Below, piece after piece: positions 7,459-14,046 of a DNA stretch of 14,194 nt. The notes beneath the pieces were generated by a model. That model was not told the origin of the DNA. It did no database searches and saw only the letters and a list, made by a program, of their open reading frames with translations. The stretch spans positions 1 to 14,194 of the forward strand of contig JBFLYA010000095.1 of assembly GCA_040757115.1 (NCBI GenBank), read 5' to 3'. A program made the translations under genes and the position numbers. This stretch comes from a bacterium (GTDB lineage: Bacteria; UBA9089; CG2-30-40-21; SBAY01). How positions within the stretch are numbered: the first letter of the stretch is position 1; each line of letters opens with the position of its first letter.

Positions 7459-8156
7459 TTCTTTATTTCTTCCCCTCTTATTATTGATAGGCTCTTCTCT
7501 CCTTCATTGAAGATAAGGTCTATGACCGACATCTCTGGTATAAAAGGTTTAAATACCTGATTATACGCTGGATGAGTAAATTCTTGAAACACAACTTCAA
7601 TATTTTCTTTCTTAAAAATTTCTGTGTCTAAGTAATCCTTCCCAAATTTGCCAGAAAGGTATGTTGTTGCCCCCACTTTTTTACAAATATCCAGTAACAA
7701 ATCACTTCTTGTTCCCTTTACATCTAAAGAAGAACCAATTCTAATTTCTGTTTTAATCCCTAATATCTCTTTAATCGCATAAATAATATTTATATTAAAA
7801 TCGGCTAATTTACTCCATTTTTTTAGATAAAATTTTTCAAATATGTTTTTATATTCTTTAAAACAAGGTGCTTTCGTATAATTTTGTTCAATTGTCTTCC
7901 AATGTTTTTTTTGCCAGGTAACATCAGTTAGATTGTTAATCTCAACTTCATTAATTAATTGTGTTGCTTTATCCTTTGTAATAATTGGGACTGTTAACCA
8001 TGTCCACTCATTAGCGGTTCGTATTCTATTACGATTCTGGAAGTAATTTTTTCTAAATTGGGTGTTATCTAAGAGAACAAATAAATCACTTTTCTCTACT
8101 TTATCCCAAAATCCAAGCCATGGTAAATGTTCTGGTTGATGAATTCCTACTATCAT
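7455..8156 (-). CDS. WbqC family protein
   Basis: The 233-residue product starts MIVGIHQPEHLPWLGFWDKV and continues with SDLFVLLDNTQFRKNYFQNRNRIRT, then WTWLTVPI. The I-x-Q-P-x-[HY]-x-P-W-x-G-F/Y motif and the 'D-x-x-Q-[FY]-x-[KR]' stretch are hallmarks of the WbqC family. The family is found in O-antigen and polysaccharide clusters; its biochemical activity is not settled, although roles in amino-sugar modification have been suggested. It is the first gene of the three-gene surface-glycan operon and overlaps the next gene by four bases. The ATG at 8154-8156 has no clear Shine-Dalgarno, which is notable beside the structured leader upstream. Full length, no frameshift seen. The family call is strong; the reaction is unknown. 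Confidence 0.9.
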   Translation of the reverse strand: MIVGIHQPEHLPWLGFWDKVEKSDLFVLLDNTQFRKNYFQNRNRIRTANEWTWLTVPIITKDKATQLINEVEINNLTDVTWQKKHWKTIEQNYTKAPCFKEYKNIFEKFYLKKWSKLADFNINIIYAIKEILGIKTEIRIGSSLDVKGTRSDLLLDICKKVGATTYLSGKFGKDYLDTEIFKKENIEVVFQEFTHPAYNQVFKPFIPEMSVIDLIFNEGEKSLSIIRGEEIKK

Positions 8157-8180
8157 TATTATTTGTAAATGGACACAAAA

Positions 8181-8269
8181 AAACCACCATTCTCCTTTTC
8201 AAAGACATCAACGCTCTAAGTAGATATTTACTATCTTCTCCTTTAGCTCAACTTCTTCATTGGTGGTTT
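8181..8269 (-). promoter_or_regulatory. Candidate attenuator or structured leader upstream of the WbqC gene
   Basis: On the minus strand AAACCACCA (8261-8269) pairs with TGGTGGTTT (8181-8189), enclosing 71 bases that include a small AGATA/TATCT hairpin (8222-8236). The closing stem runs straight into seven T residues (8177-8183), so the whole looks like a terminator with a large branched head inside the 5' leader. A second hairpin, GAGGAT-GAAAA-ATCCTC (8290-8306), lies nearer the promoter. The layout of promoter, folded domain, terminator and gene is that of a riboswitch or attenuator. I do not recognise a known aptamer class. Confidence 0.45.
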
Positions 8270-8322
8270 AGATTTTCATATATATTAAAGAGGATTTTTC
8301 ATCCTCATATTTCTCTTATTAT

Positions 8323-8351
8323 AAGATACCACATTTTTTTAATTTTGTCAA
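8323..8351 (-). promoter_or_regulatory. Sigma70-type promoter of the surface-polysaccharide operon
   Basis: The minus strand carries TTGACA (8346-8351), a 17-base spacer and TATCTT (8323-8328). An overlapping TATAAT sits 5 bases further on but too far from the -35 box. The start would be near 8316, leaving a leader of about 160 bases. The 8352-8395 stretch just upstream is almost pure A/T with opposed A and T runs. It may serve as an UP-like element or as a weak terminator for the gene ending at 8396. Confidence 0.65.
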
Positions 8352-8395
8352 GAGTTATTTTAAAAAAATTAATTTTTTTTAAAAAAAATACCATT

Positions 8396-9862
8396 TTACC
8401 CGGCATCATACCAACCGATATTTGCATAGGGTGATTCTTTAACTTCATAAATAGGCATTAGTTTTTCAAGACCTTTAATTTCCTTAAGCCCCATACTTTC
8501 AATTTCAACTAACATTTTTTCCTCAATTAAAAGGACGATGTCTTTTGTAATTAATACCTGTCCTTTATCAGAGTAAGGGAGCATTCTGCAAGCAATAAGA
8601 AAAGGTTTAACTAATTGGTTTTCTTTTTCTATCTTTAATTTACCATAACTTATGCCAATGCGGACACAAATTTCCTCATCAGGTGATTTATTTTGATTGT
8701 ATTTAACAAATTCCGCCTGGATTTTGCGACCACATTCAACTGCTTTAATCGGGTCTGTAAATATAGTCAAATATGCCTCACAAACCTTTTTTATCAGGAG
8801 TCCTCCATCTTTAATAAGAGAGGAGAGAATATTTTCGTAGTCTTGTAATTTTCTCTTTCTTATCTCATTTTCTTCTTCAAGAAAAGGGGTGTAGTTTTGA
8901 ATATCAGTTGTCATAACCGCTATTTCTTTGGGATATTGTTGAAGGATTTGTTGTTGATTTTTAATCAGTTCTTTTATCAAATATTCAATACTACTTTCAG
9001 GTTCTTTTATCATTTCCACCCGGCATTTAAACACATATACATTTTTATCACTTGAGCCCGCCGCCAAATATCCTTCGGGAGTAAGAAATAGGCTAATAAT
9101 TCCGAAGTTAGTTTCATATAAATAAGATAATTTACCACTTCTATTTAAGAGATGGAAATTTTGCCAGGGAGAGGCAACGATAATACACTGGCCATCAGAT
9201 GTAATAGACAAACCACTTATTTCATGGGGAAAATGATATTCCCATTTCAGGCGACATTTACGGTCATAGCAATACACATATTGATTATTACAGGCAACAA
9301 CAATTTCATCTCCATCTTCAGAAATAGCGACTTTAACACCGCAGGCTTTTAATCTTGTCCGCCAGATAAGTGTTCCTTCTTTAGTTAAAAAATAAAGGTT
9401 GCGGTCATCCGCAGTCGCAATTATGGCATTATCCTGGGAGGCGATGGCGATTGAATTAACATAATCCATCGTTGTCCATCTCCACAGGAGTTTTCCGTAG
9501 CGAGTAAAAAGATATATATTACAATCATTCCCACCACAGGCAATATATTTCAAATCAGCAGAGATAACAATAGTATTTGTACTTACATATTCTTCCCAGA
9601 TTAAATGACTATTTTTATCTAATAGATATAAGGTGCTATCTTCTGCTCCTGCAAGTATATATCTTCCATCTGGAGAAATTGTAAGACATCGTATTGAGGC
9701 TTTTGTTTTATATCTCCATCTTAGTTGTCCCTGGCTAAGGAAATATAGATTGGTATCTTGAGAAGAGCCCGCTAAGACAAATTCACCGTCATTACTTATA
9801 GCGACACTATCTACTTTATAACCTATTTCCTTTTTCCATAACTTATGAACAATCTCCTCCAC
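8396..9862 (-). CDS. WD40/PQQ-like beta-propeller fused to a degenerate class III nucleotide cyclase domain
   Basis: With the chosen start it has 488 residues. Residues 18-285 contain seven blades of about 38-40 residues, each of the form 'V-x-S-V-A-I-S-x-D-G-x-x-[IV]-x-A-G-S-x-D-x-x-L-Y-x-L-x-x-x-G-x-L-x-W', a closed propeller. After a linker, residues 312-475 follow the cyclase homology domain: VMTTDIQNYTPFLE keeps the first metal Asp (Asp320), VRIGISYGKL keeps the central strand, and LKEIKGLEKLMPIYEV is the usual end. However, the second metal motif GD is Cys361-Glu362, and the Asn of the N-x-A-A-R motif is Leu422, with Arg426 kept. Activity is doubtful. I start at GTG 9860-9862, preceded by GGGAGGAG at ideal spacing and one base after the PHP stop. 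A TTG at 9875-9877 would place the ribosome site inside the gene. No signal peptide; probably cytoplasmic. Confidence 0.88.
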   Translation of the reverse strand: MEEIVHKLWKKEIGYKVDSVAISNDGEFVLAGSSQDTNLYFLSQGQLRWRYKTKASIRCLTISPDGRYILAGAEDSTLYLLDKNSHLIWEEYVSTNTIVISADLKYIACGGNDCNIYLFTRYGKLLWRWTTMDYVNSIAIASQDNAIIATADDRNLYFLTKEGTLIWRTRLKACGVKVAISEDGDEIVVACNNQYVYCYDRKCRLKWEYHFPHEISGLSITSDGQCIIVASPWQNFHLLNRSGKLSYLYETNFGIISLFLTPEGYLAAGSSDKNVYVFKCRVEMIKEPESSIEYLIKELIKNQQQILQQYPKEIAVMTTDIQNYTPFLEEENEIRKRKLQDYENILSSLIKDGGLLIKKVCEAYLTIFTDPIKAVECGRKIQAEFVKYNQNKSPDEEICVRIGISYGKLKIEKENQLVKPFLIACRMLPYSDKGQVLITKDIVLLIEEKMLVEIESMGLKEIKGLEKLMPIYEVKESPYANIGWYDAG

Positions 9863-9863
9863 T

Positions 9864-10700
9864 TTATCTCCTCCCAACCATTCCTTTCATACATTTTACC
9901 ACATTTTCATCCACAGTAACCATCCCAATTGAAATAGATTCTTTAAAGAGTCCATGGCAATCAGACCCACCCGTCATAACTAAATTATATTTTTGTGCCA
10001 TTTTCTGGCAAAATTGTTGTCCTTTAATATTTTGTTGTGGATGAAATACTTCTATTCCTTTCAATCCACATTTTACCAATTCTAAGATTAGATTTTCATT
10101 ACATTTAGAGAAATAAGGATGGGCTAAGACAGGTATCCCTCCTGTCTTTAAAATCATTTCAATAGCTTGTTTTGGGGTAAGGCTAAATTTCGGGACATAA
10201 GCTTTTGCCCCATAGTTTAGATATTTTTCAAAGGCATCTTTAATAGAATCTACCATTTTCCTTTGATGTAATACGGTGGCGATATGCAGTCGACTTATTG
10301 CCTCATTTCCCACATTTTTCTTTACTACCTGAATTACCTGTTCATAATCAATATTCACATTTAATTCTTTAAGTTTTGAAATAATCAAATGAGCCCGTTT
10401 TTCTCTTGTCTGGCGAAAGATTTTTAGTTCATCATTAAACCATTTATTTTTCCAGTCAATAAAATACCCCAGGATGTGAAGTTCTCCATTTTCTCTTTCC
10501 GCACTTAATTCTACCCCCGGGATAACTTCAATATCATAAGGTTTGGCATATTTTAATGCCTCATCTATTCCCTCCACACTATCATGGTCAGTAATGCCAA
10601 TTATCTTCAGACCTATCCCCTTTGCATATTCCACAATCTCTTCTGGTGACAGACTGCTATCAGAAAAATGGGTATGAATATGGAGATCAGCTTGAGCCAT
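9864..10700 (-). CDS. PHP-domain phosphoesterase (TrpH/RNase AM-like)
   Basis: The 278-residue protein has all PHP metal motifs in order: DLHIHTHFSD (His7, His9, Asp14), ITDHD (His39), PGVELS (Glu64), ELHILGY (His75), RLHIA (His139), LAHP (His194) and GSDCHG (Asp247, His249). This is the short stand-alone PHP family of E. coli YciV/TrpH, whose studied members hydrolyse nucleoside 3',5'-bisphosphates and trim 5' ends of RNA with three metal ions. The length and the insertion between Glu64 and His139 agree with that group. It overlaps the upstream YtxH stop by one base (TAATG) and is followed one base later by the propeller-cyclase gene, so all three are likely made from one message. The metal ligands look intact, so I expect an active enzyme. 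The true substrate in this organism is inferred. Confidence 0.9.
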   Translation of the reverse strand: MAQADLHIHTHFSDSSLSPEEIVEYAKGIGLKIIGITDHDSVEGIDEALKYAKPYDIEVIPGVELSAERENGELHILGYFIDWKNKWFNDELKIFRQTREKRAHLIISKLKELNVNIDYEQVIQVVKKNVGNEAISRLHIATVLHQRKMVDSIKDAFEKYLNYGAKAYVPKFSLTPKQAIEMILKTGGIPVLAHPYFSKCNENLILELVKCGLKGIEVFHPQQNIKGQQFCQKMAQKYNLVMTGGSDCHGLFKESISIGMVTVDENVVKCMKGMVGRR

Positions 10701-11002
10701 TACGCCTTAATCTTTTCTTCTAATTCTTCTTTTTTATGAAGCGCCGCTTCTTTAATAGTATTAGCAGTTGCTTTGAGGTGTTCTTTTGCCTCTTCCAAAG
10801 CCTTTTTAGATTGTTCCATTATCTCTTCTGCATGACCTTTTACTTCTCCTATTTTTTCTTTGGCAATATCCCCTGCCTTTTTTAATCTCTCTCGTGCCTC
10901 TTCCCCAGTAATAGGGGCAATAAGTAACCCAACACCCAATCCAACTAAACCACCCAGTAAAAACGCAACTATACTTGAACCACCATTATGCTCTCGTTCC
11001 AT
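10700..11002 (-). CDS. YtxH domain-containing membrane-anchored protein
   Basis: This is a 100-residue protein with a glycine-rich membrane segment at residues 10-30 (IVAFLLGGLVGLGVGLLIAP), then TGEEARERLKKAGD and a long Lys/Glu/Ala amphipathic helix to the end. This is the YtxH pattern: one N-terminal membrane anchor followed by a coiled-coil-like tail. YtxH proteins are associated with general stress in Bacillus, but their molecular function is not known. The ATG at 11000-11002 has an excellent AAAGGAGGT ribosome site nine bases upstream. It leads the operon with the PHP and propeller-cyclase genes. A DUF948 gene lies 278 bases upstream; the YtxG/YtxH pair is similarly associated in Bacillus. 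Confidence 0.85.
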   Translation of the reverse strand: MEREHNGGSSIVAFLLGGLVGLGVGLLIAPITGEEARERLKKAGDIAKEKIGEVKGHAEEIMEQSKKALEEAKEHLKATANTIKEAALHKKEELEEKIKA

Positions 11003-11124
11003 TTTTTGTTACCTCCTTTTGTCTGGTAATTTAGAGTTCTGCAAAACCAGGAAACTGTAGTTTTTAAGCGGGTATTTAACCTCTATTCTTATCAATTTCC
11101 TCCAAAGAGCAAAATGCAAAACTC

Positions 11125-11251
11125 GTTTATAGTTTATGGTTTATAGTTTATAGTCCTTCAACTATCAACTATAAACTATCAACTATAAACTATCAACCCT
11201 GTTGCTATATATATCTGTTCTATGAGAAATTTTCGTTAATAACTACTATAT
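11125..11251. repeat. Hairpin repeat unit, copy 1 (TATCAACTATAAAC type)
   Basis: Arms 11125-11154 and 11161-11190 pair at 27 of 30 positions around a six-base loop, built from ACTATCAACTATAAAC words. A tail at 11191-11251 ends in 37 bases (11215-11251) that recur exactly at 13329-13365. It lies between the DUF948 and YtxH genes, a 278-base gap. The rest of that gap (11003-11124 and 11252-11280) shows no gene and no convincing promoter. Confidence 0.8.
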
Positions 11252-11280
11252 GTATTTAGAGAACGCTATACTATATCTTT

Positions 11281-11640
11281 TTAACTTTTTTTCTTTCCCA
11301 GAAGAAATCGTAAGCCATTACCTATTCCGGTAGCAACACTTAACATTTTAATTAATGGTGTTGTAATCCCCTTGCTAATAATATCTGTAACTCCTTTTAC
11401 TTTGTTCACAACATCATCAATTTTTTCTATATCTTCTTTAAGGCGATTTACTAAAGATTCTACGGTTTTATTTATTTCAACAAGACTCTTTTTTGCCTCT
11501 TCTGAGAGGCTATAAATTGACTTATAGGCTACTTCTATTTCTTTGGCAGTCCTTTTCATCTGGATGATGGTTGGGATAAGGACAGATATAAGCCACACCA
11601 CTGCAATAGTTATGCACACAACACATACTTGAATAATCAT
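11281..11640 (-). CDS. DUF948-family membrane protein (YtxG-like)
   Basis: The 119-residue product has an N-terminal membrane helix (residues 2-26, IIQVCVVCITIAVVWLISVLIPTII), then a long charged helix (residues 30-85) with regular hydrophobic spacing typical of coiled coils, and a short C-terminal segment ending LRFLLGKKKS. This matches DUF948, found in Bacillus YtxG next to YtxH and of unknown molecular function. The ATG at 11638-11640 is preceded by AGGAGG at good spacing, and its own promoter lies just upstream. The nearby YtxH gene supports the YtxG/YtxH pairing, although here a repeat unit separates the two. Confidence 0.8.
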   Translation of the reverse strand: MIIQVCVVCITIAVVWLISVLIPTIIQMKRTAKEIEVAYKSIYSLSEEAKKSLVEINKTVESLVNRLKEDIEKIDDVVNKVKGVTDIISKGITTPLIKMLSVATGIGNGLRFLLGKKKS

Positions 11641-11659
11641 TTTTTACCTCCTGCCTCAA

Positions 11660-11688
11660 ATTTTAACATTAAACTTAAAAAAAGTCAA
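11660..11688 (-). promoter_or_regulatory. Sigma70-type promoter of the DUF948 gene
   Basis: On the minus strand TTGACT (11683-11688) and TAAAAT (11660-11665) are 17 bases apart. Each hexamer differs from consensus at one base. The expected start near 11653 leaves a very short leader, with the AGGAGG ribosome site (11647-11652) almost at the 5' end. Confidence 0.75.
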
Positions 11689-11712
11689 GAGATTAATTTT
11701 ACTAATTGCTCC

Positions 11713-11766
11713 GGTGTCAGTTTTCAACCAGAAGTTAGTGAAGAGTAACTTCTGACTACTGATACC
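11713..11766. repeat. Nested inverted repeat downstream of the oxidoreductase gamma gene
   Basis: An inner perfect 9-bp stem (CAGAAGTTA 11729-11737, TAACTTCTG 11746-11754) lies inside outer arms GGTGTCAGT (11713-11721) and ACTGATACC (11758-11766), which differ at one pair. It starts about 22 bases past the gamma-subunit stop. No strong T-run follows on the minus strand, so a REP-like element or mRNA 3'-end stabiliser is as likely as a terminator. Confidence 0.6.
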
Positions 11767-11787
11767 TGATGTGTGAACACTTACCCA

Positions 11788-12315
11788 TTACTCCACTACT
11801 CCCATTCTTTCTCCTTCCTCGAGTGCCTTTTTATTAAGAGCTGTATCTTTTTTAAAATACTCAAGTGCACAGAGCAGGCTTTTTAAAGATACGATTTTTG
11901 TTTTAGTTACATAGGCGCCTAAAATAACCATATTTGCCACGCGGACATCGCCAAGATTATTTGCAATTTGGGTCGCTGGAAGGTCTATAATCTTTATGTC
12001 TTCGCGAGTTGGTTTATCATTAATTAATGAAGAATTAATCAGCACTAACCCGTTGGTTCTAATCAGGGATTCATATTTAATTAAAGAACCTGCATCCATT
12101 GCAATTAGTGTTGTTAGTTCGGTAGCAATAGGCGAGGTAATTTCTTGTGATGAGATAATCAAAGAATACGCTGAGTGCCCGCCACGAACTTCGGCACTAT
12201 AACTTGGCAAGCCCGTTACTTTTTTGCCTTCGGACATAGCCGCCTGAGCCAATAAATTACCGGCAAGAACAATTCCCTGTCCACCAAATCCTGAAATGAT
12301 TAACTCCTCGTACAT
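11788..12315 (-). CDS. 2-oxoacid:ferredoxin oxidoreductase, gamma subunit (KorC/VorC-type)
   Basis: The 175-residue protein begins MYEELIISGFGGQGIVLAGN, the glycine-rich loop of the gamma domain, and has PSYSAEVRGGHS (37-48), the second family signature. The end is the usual alpha-helical tail (NKKALEEGERMG). The gamma subunit contacts the alpha subunit at the coenzyme A site in enzymes that oxidatively decarboxylate 2-oxoglutarate, branched-chain 2-oxoacids or pyruvate, reducing ferredoxin. The ATG at 12313-12315 has GAGGGG upstream. It follows the beta subunit gene after 74 bases, so the two are probably cotranscribed. Length is typical. The specific 2-oxoacid cannot be told from gamma alone. 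Confidence 0.92.
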   Translation of the reverse strand: MYEELIISGFGGQGIVLAGNLLAQAAMSEGKKVTGLPSYSAEVRGGHSAYSLIISSQEITSPIATELTTLIAMDAGSLIKYESLIRTNGLVLINSSLINDKPTREDIKIIDLPATQIANNLGDVRVANMVILGAYVTKTKIVSLKSLLCALEYFKKDTALNKKALEEGERMGVVE

Positions 12316-12389
12316 TTTCCCCTCTTTTCTGTCAATGCTCTCGGATAAAATTAAATGTTTCTAAATACATATAACAATCAGACCTTTGG

Positions 12390-13151
12390 CTAAAGCCGGG
12401 TAGAAGTCTCTCTGTCTATTCTGTTTATAAATTCTCCTAACTTAAACACCGGTATCATTTTCTCTTCTATCCATTTTAAAGCTTCTTTTGGAGATAATCT
12501 CCAGATAGAAGGGCAGGGAGAGAGAATTTCTACCAAACCAAGTCCTAAATCATCTAATTGCACTTGAAAAGCCTTTTTTATTGCGGTTTTAGCCTTTAAG
12601 ATATGTGCTGGGGTATTTAGAGCCACCCGCGATAAATAAGCAATTCCATCTAAAGAAGACAGTAATTCGCACATCTTAATTGGGTAGCCTGCCTCTTTAG
12701 CCGACCGACCATAAGGAGATGTAGCCGTTTTTTGGTCTAAAAGTGTTGTGGGTGCCATCTGCCCACCAGTCATTCCATAAACCGCATTATTAATAAAGAT
12801 AACCGTAATCCGTTCACCCCTGGCGGCAGAATGAATAGTTTCAGCCATACCAATTGCGGCTAAATCACCATCTCCTTGATAAGTGAAAACCGTTTTTTTA
12901 GGATTTACTCGTTTGATTCCTGTGGCAACAGCAGGAGGTCTGCCATGGGCAACTTCAGCCATATCCAGATTAAAGAATTCATGAGCAAATACGGCACAGC
13001 CAACCGGGGCAATTCCAATTACCTCCTCACGAATATTAAGTTCATCAATGACTTCTGCCACTAATCGATGGGCAATCCCATGTCCACAACCCGGACAGTA
13101 ACGCATCGGAACATTTCTTAGACTCACGGGTCTTTTAAATACGAGATTCAC
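12390..13151 (-). CDS. 2-oxoacid:ferredoxin oxidoreductase, beta (thiamine pyrophosphate-binding) subunit, KorB/VorB-type
   Basis: The 253-residue protein has RYCPGCGHGI (Cys19, Cys22), then Cys52 in PVGCAVF and Cys213 in SPCPSIWRL, the likely four ligands of the [4Fe-4S] cluster. QGDGDLAAIG (92-101) and NNAVYGMTGGQMAPTT (121-136) form the thiamine diphosphate and magnesium site. It performs the decarboxylation half-reaction and passes electrons to ferredoxin. I start at GTG 13149-13151: GGAGG lies six bases upstream, whereas a TTG at 13155-13157 would touch it. The gamma gene follows. The alpha subunit gene, normally just upstream in such operons, is absent; a foldback repeat occupies that space. 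The motif pattern favours a 2-oxoglutarate or branched-chain 2-oxoacid enzyme over the pyruvate type, but this is inference. Confidence 0.93.
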   Translation of the reverse strand: MNLVFKRPVSLRNVPMRYCPGCGHGIAHRLVAEVIDELNIREEVIGIAPVGCAVFAHEFFNLDMAEVAHGRPPAVATGIKRVNPKKTVFTYQGDGDLAAIGMAETIHSAARGERITVIFINNAVYGMTGGQMAPTTLLDQKTATSPYGRSAKEAGYPIKMCELLSSLDGIAYLSRVALNTPAHILKAKTAIKKAFQVQLDDLGLGLVEILSPCPSIWRLSPKEALKWIEEKMIPVFKLGEFINRIDRETSTRL

Positions 13152-13166
13152 CTGCAACCTCCATTA

Positions 13167-13501
13167 GTAACCGTTCAAGTGGTAATTTACCGCAGAGACG
13201 CAGAGGAACAGAGAAGACATATAGTAAGTATTAACCAAAAGTTCACATTAGTATTGTTGATAGTTGATGGTTGATAATCTATGAAACTATCAACTATAAA
13301 CTATCAACCATCAACCCTGTTGCTATATCTGTTCTATGAGAAATTTTCGTTAATAACTACTATATTAATCTTTTAATACTTACTTTTGACTAACTGTTTT
13401 TACGCCTTTTTAAACACCGAAAAACGCGAAAAACACGAAAAAAAGACATTTTCCTCTCTGTTTCTCTGCTCTCTGCGGTAAAGGATTACCTGAACGGTTA
13501 C
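13167..13501. repeat. Foldback element B, 335 bp, between hslV and korB-type gene
   Basis: The ends are GTAACCGTTCA (13167-13177) and TGAACGGTTAC (13491-13501), exact reverse complements and the same words as element A. Next inward on both sides are CGCAGAGACGCAGAGG-like words (13191-13215 and about 13450-13478), again inverted. Inside are a second hairpin repeat unit (13263-13365) and a stretch of CGCGAAAAACACGAAA words (13424-13439). It occupies nearly the whole 356-base gap. I see no open reading frame of note, no promoter I would trust and no evident target duplication. Confidence 0.72.
13263..13365. repeat. Hairpin repeat unit, copy 2 (nested in element B)
   Basis: A perfect 14-bp stem (GTTGATGGTTGATA 13263-13276, TATCAACCATCAAC 13302-13315) is followed by CCTGTTGCTATAT and then the 37 bases (13329-13365) identical to 11215-11251. 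Compared with copy 1, a four-base ATAT is missing before that block. The same unit in two unrelated gaps, one of them inside a larger element, shows it is dispersed and can nest. Confidence 0.8.
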
Positions 13502-13507
13502 CTTTTT

Positions 13508-14035
13508 TCATAGTTCCTCGACTATTATCTGCTCATTGGTATAGACGCAGATTTGAGCAGTGATTTTCATTGCCTCTTCCACAATCTCTTTTGTGGTTAA
13601 ATTGGTATATTTAATCAATGCCCTGGCTGCGGCTAAGGCATACGGTCCTCCAGAACCAATGGCAACAATGCCATCATCAGGTTCAATTACTTCGCCGTTA
13701 CCAGAGATAATCAAAGAATGGTCTTTATCTACAACCGCTAATAATGCCTCTAATCGGCGTAAGAATTTATCAGTGCGCCATTCTTTGGCTAATTCGACAG
13801 CCGCTCTTGGTAAATTTCCACGATATTCATCGAGTTTTCCTTCAAACTTCTCAAATAGGGTGAATGCATCAGCCGCCGCTCCTGCAAAACCAGCCAAAAC
13901 CTTATCTTTATACATTCTCCTTATCTTTTTTGCGTTTTGCTTCATTATGGTATTATTAAAAGTTACCTGCCCATCCCCGGCAATGGCAACCTTACCATTA
14001 TGTCTGACGGCTAATATTGTTGTTGAATGAAACAT
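13508..14035 (-). CDS. hslV: ATP-dependent protease HslV (ClpQ), peptidase subunit
   Basis: From the ATG at 14033-14035 the protein has 175 residues: MFHS, then [22 protein letters not shown]. The Thr after the short leader (Thr5) would be the N-terminal nucleophile after processing. Asp21 in AGDGQ and Lys37 in KQNAKKIRR correspond to E. coli Asp17 and Lys33. [20 protein letters not shown] is the conserved C-terminal core. HslV forms a double hexameric ring that degrades proteins fed by the HslU ATPase in the cytoplasm. A GGAGGG site six bases upstream supports this start; an upstream in-frame extension to 14104 would run through repeat DNA and bury the nucleophile. hslU, normally directly downstream, is not there: element B and the korB-type gene follow. 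It may lie elsewhere in the genome. Confidence 0.96.
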   Translation of the reverse strand: MFHSTTILAVRHNGKVAIAGDGQVTFNNTIMKQNAKKIRRMYKDKVLAGFAGAAADAFTLFEKFEGKLDEYRGNLPRAAVELAKEWRTDKFLRRLEALLAVVDKDHSLIISGNGEVIEPDDGIVAIGSGGPYALAAARALIKYTNLTTKEIVEEAMKITAQICVYTNEQIIVEEL

Positions 14036-14046
14036 TATTTCCCTCC

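Noticed and set aside
8120-8434. Plus-strand open frame of 104 codons
   Set aside because: It covers the A/T-rich promoter and leader of the WbqC gene, with low-complexity Ile/Leu/Phe-rich translation and no start signal.
13167-13501. Insertion sequence with transposase
   Set aside because: The inverted ends suggest it, but the 335 bases hold no reading frame resembling a transposase and no target duplication is visible.
13560-14030. Plus-strand open frame of 156 codons
   Set aside because: It is the antisense shadow of hslV, whose catalytic motifs are unmistakable.
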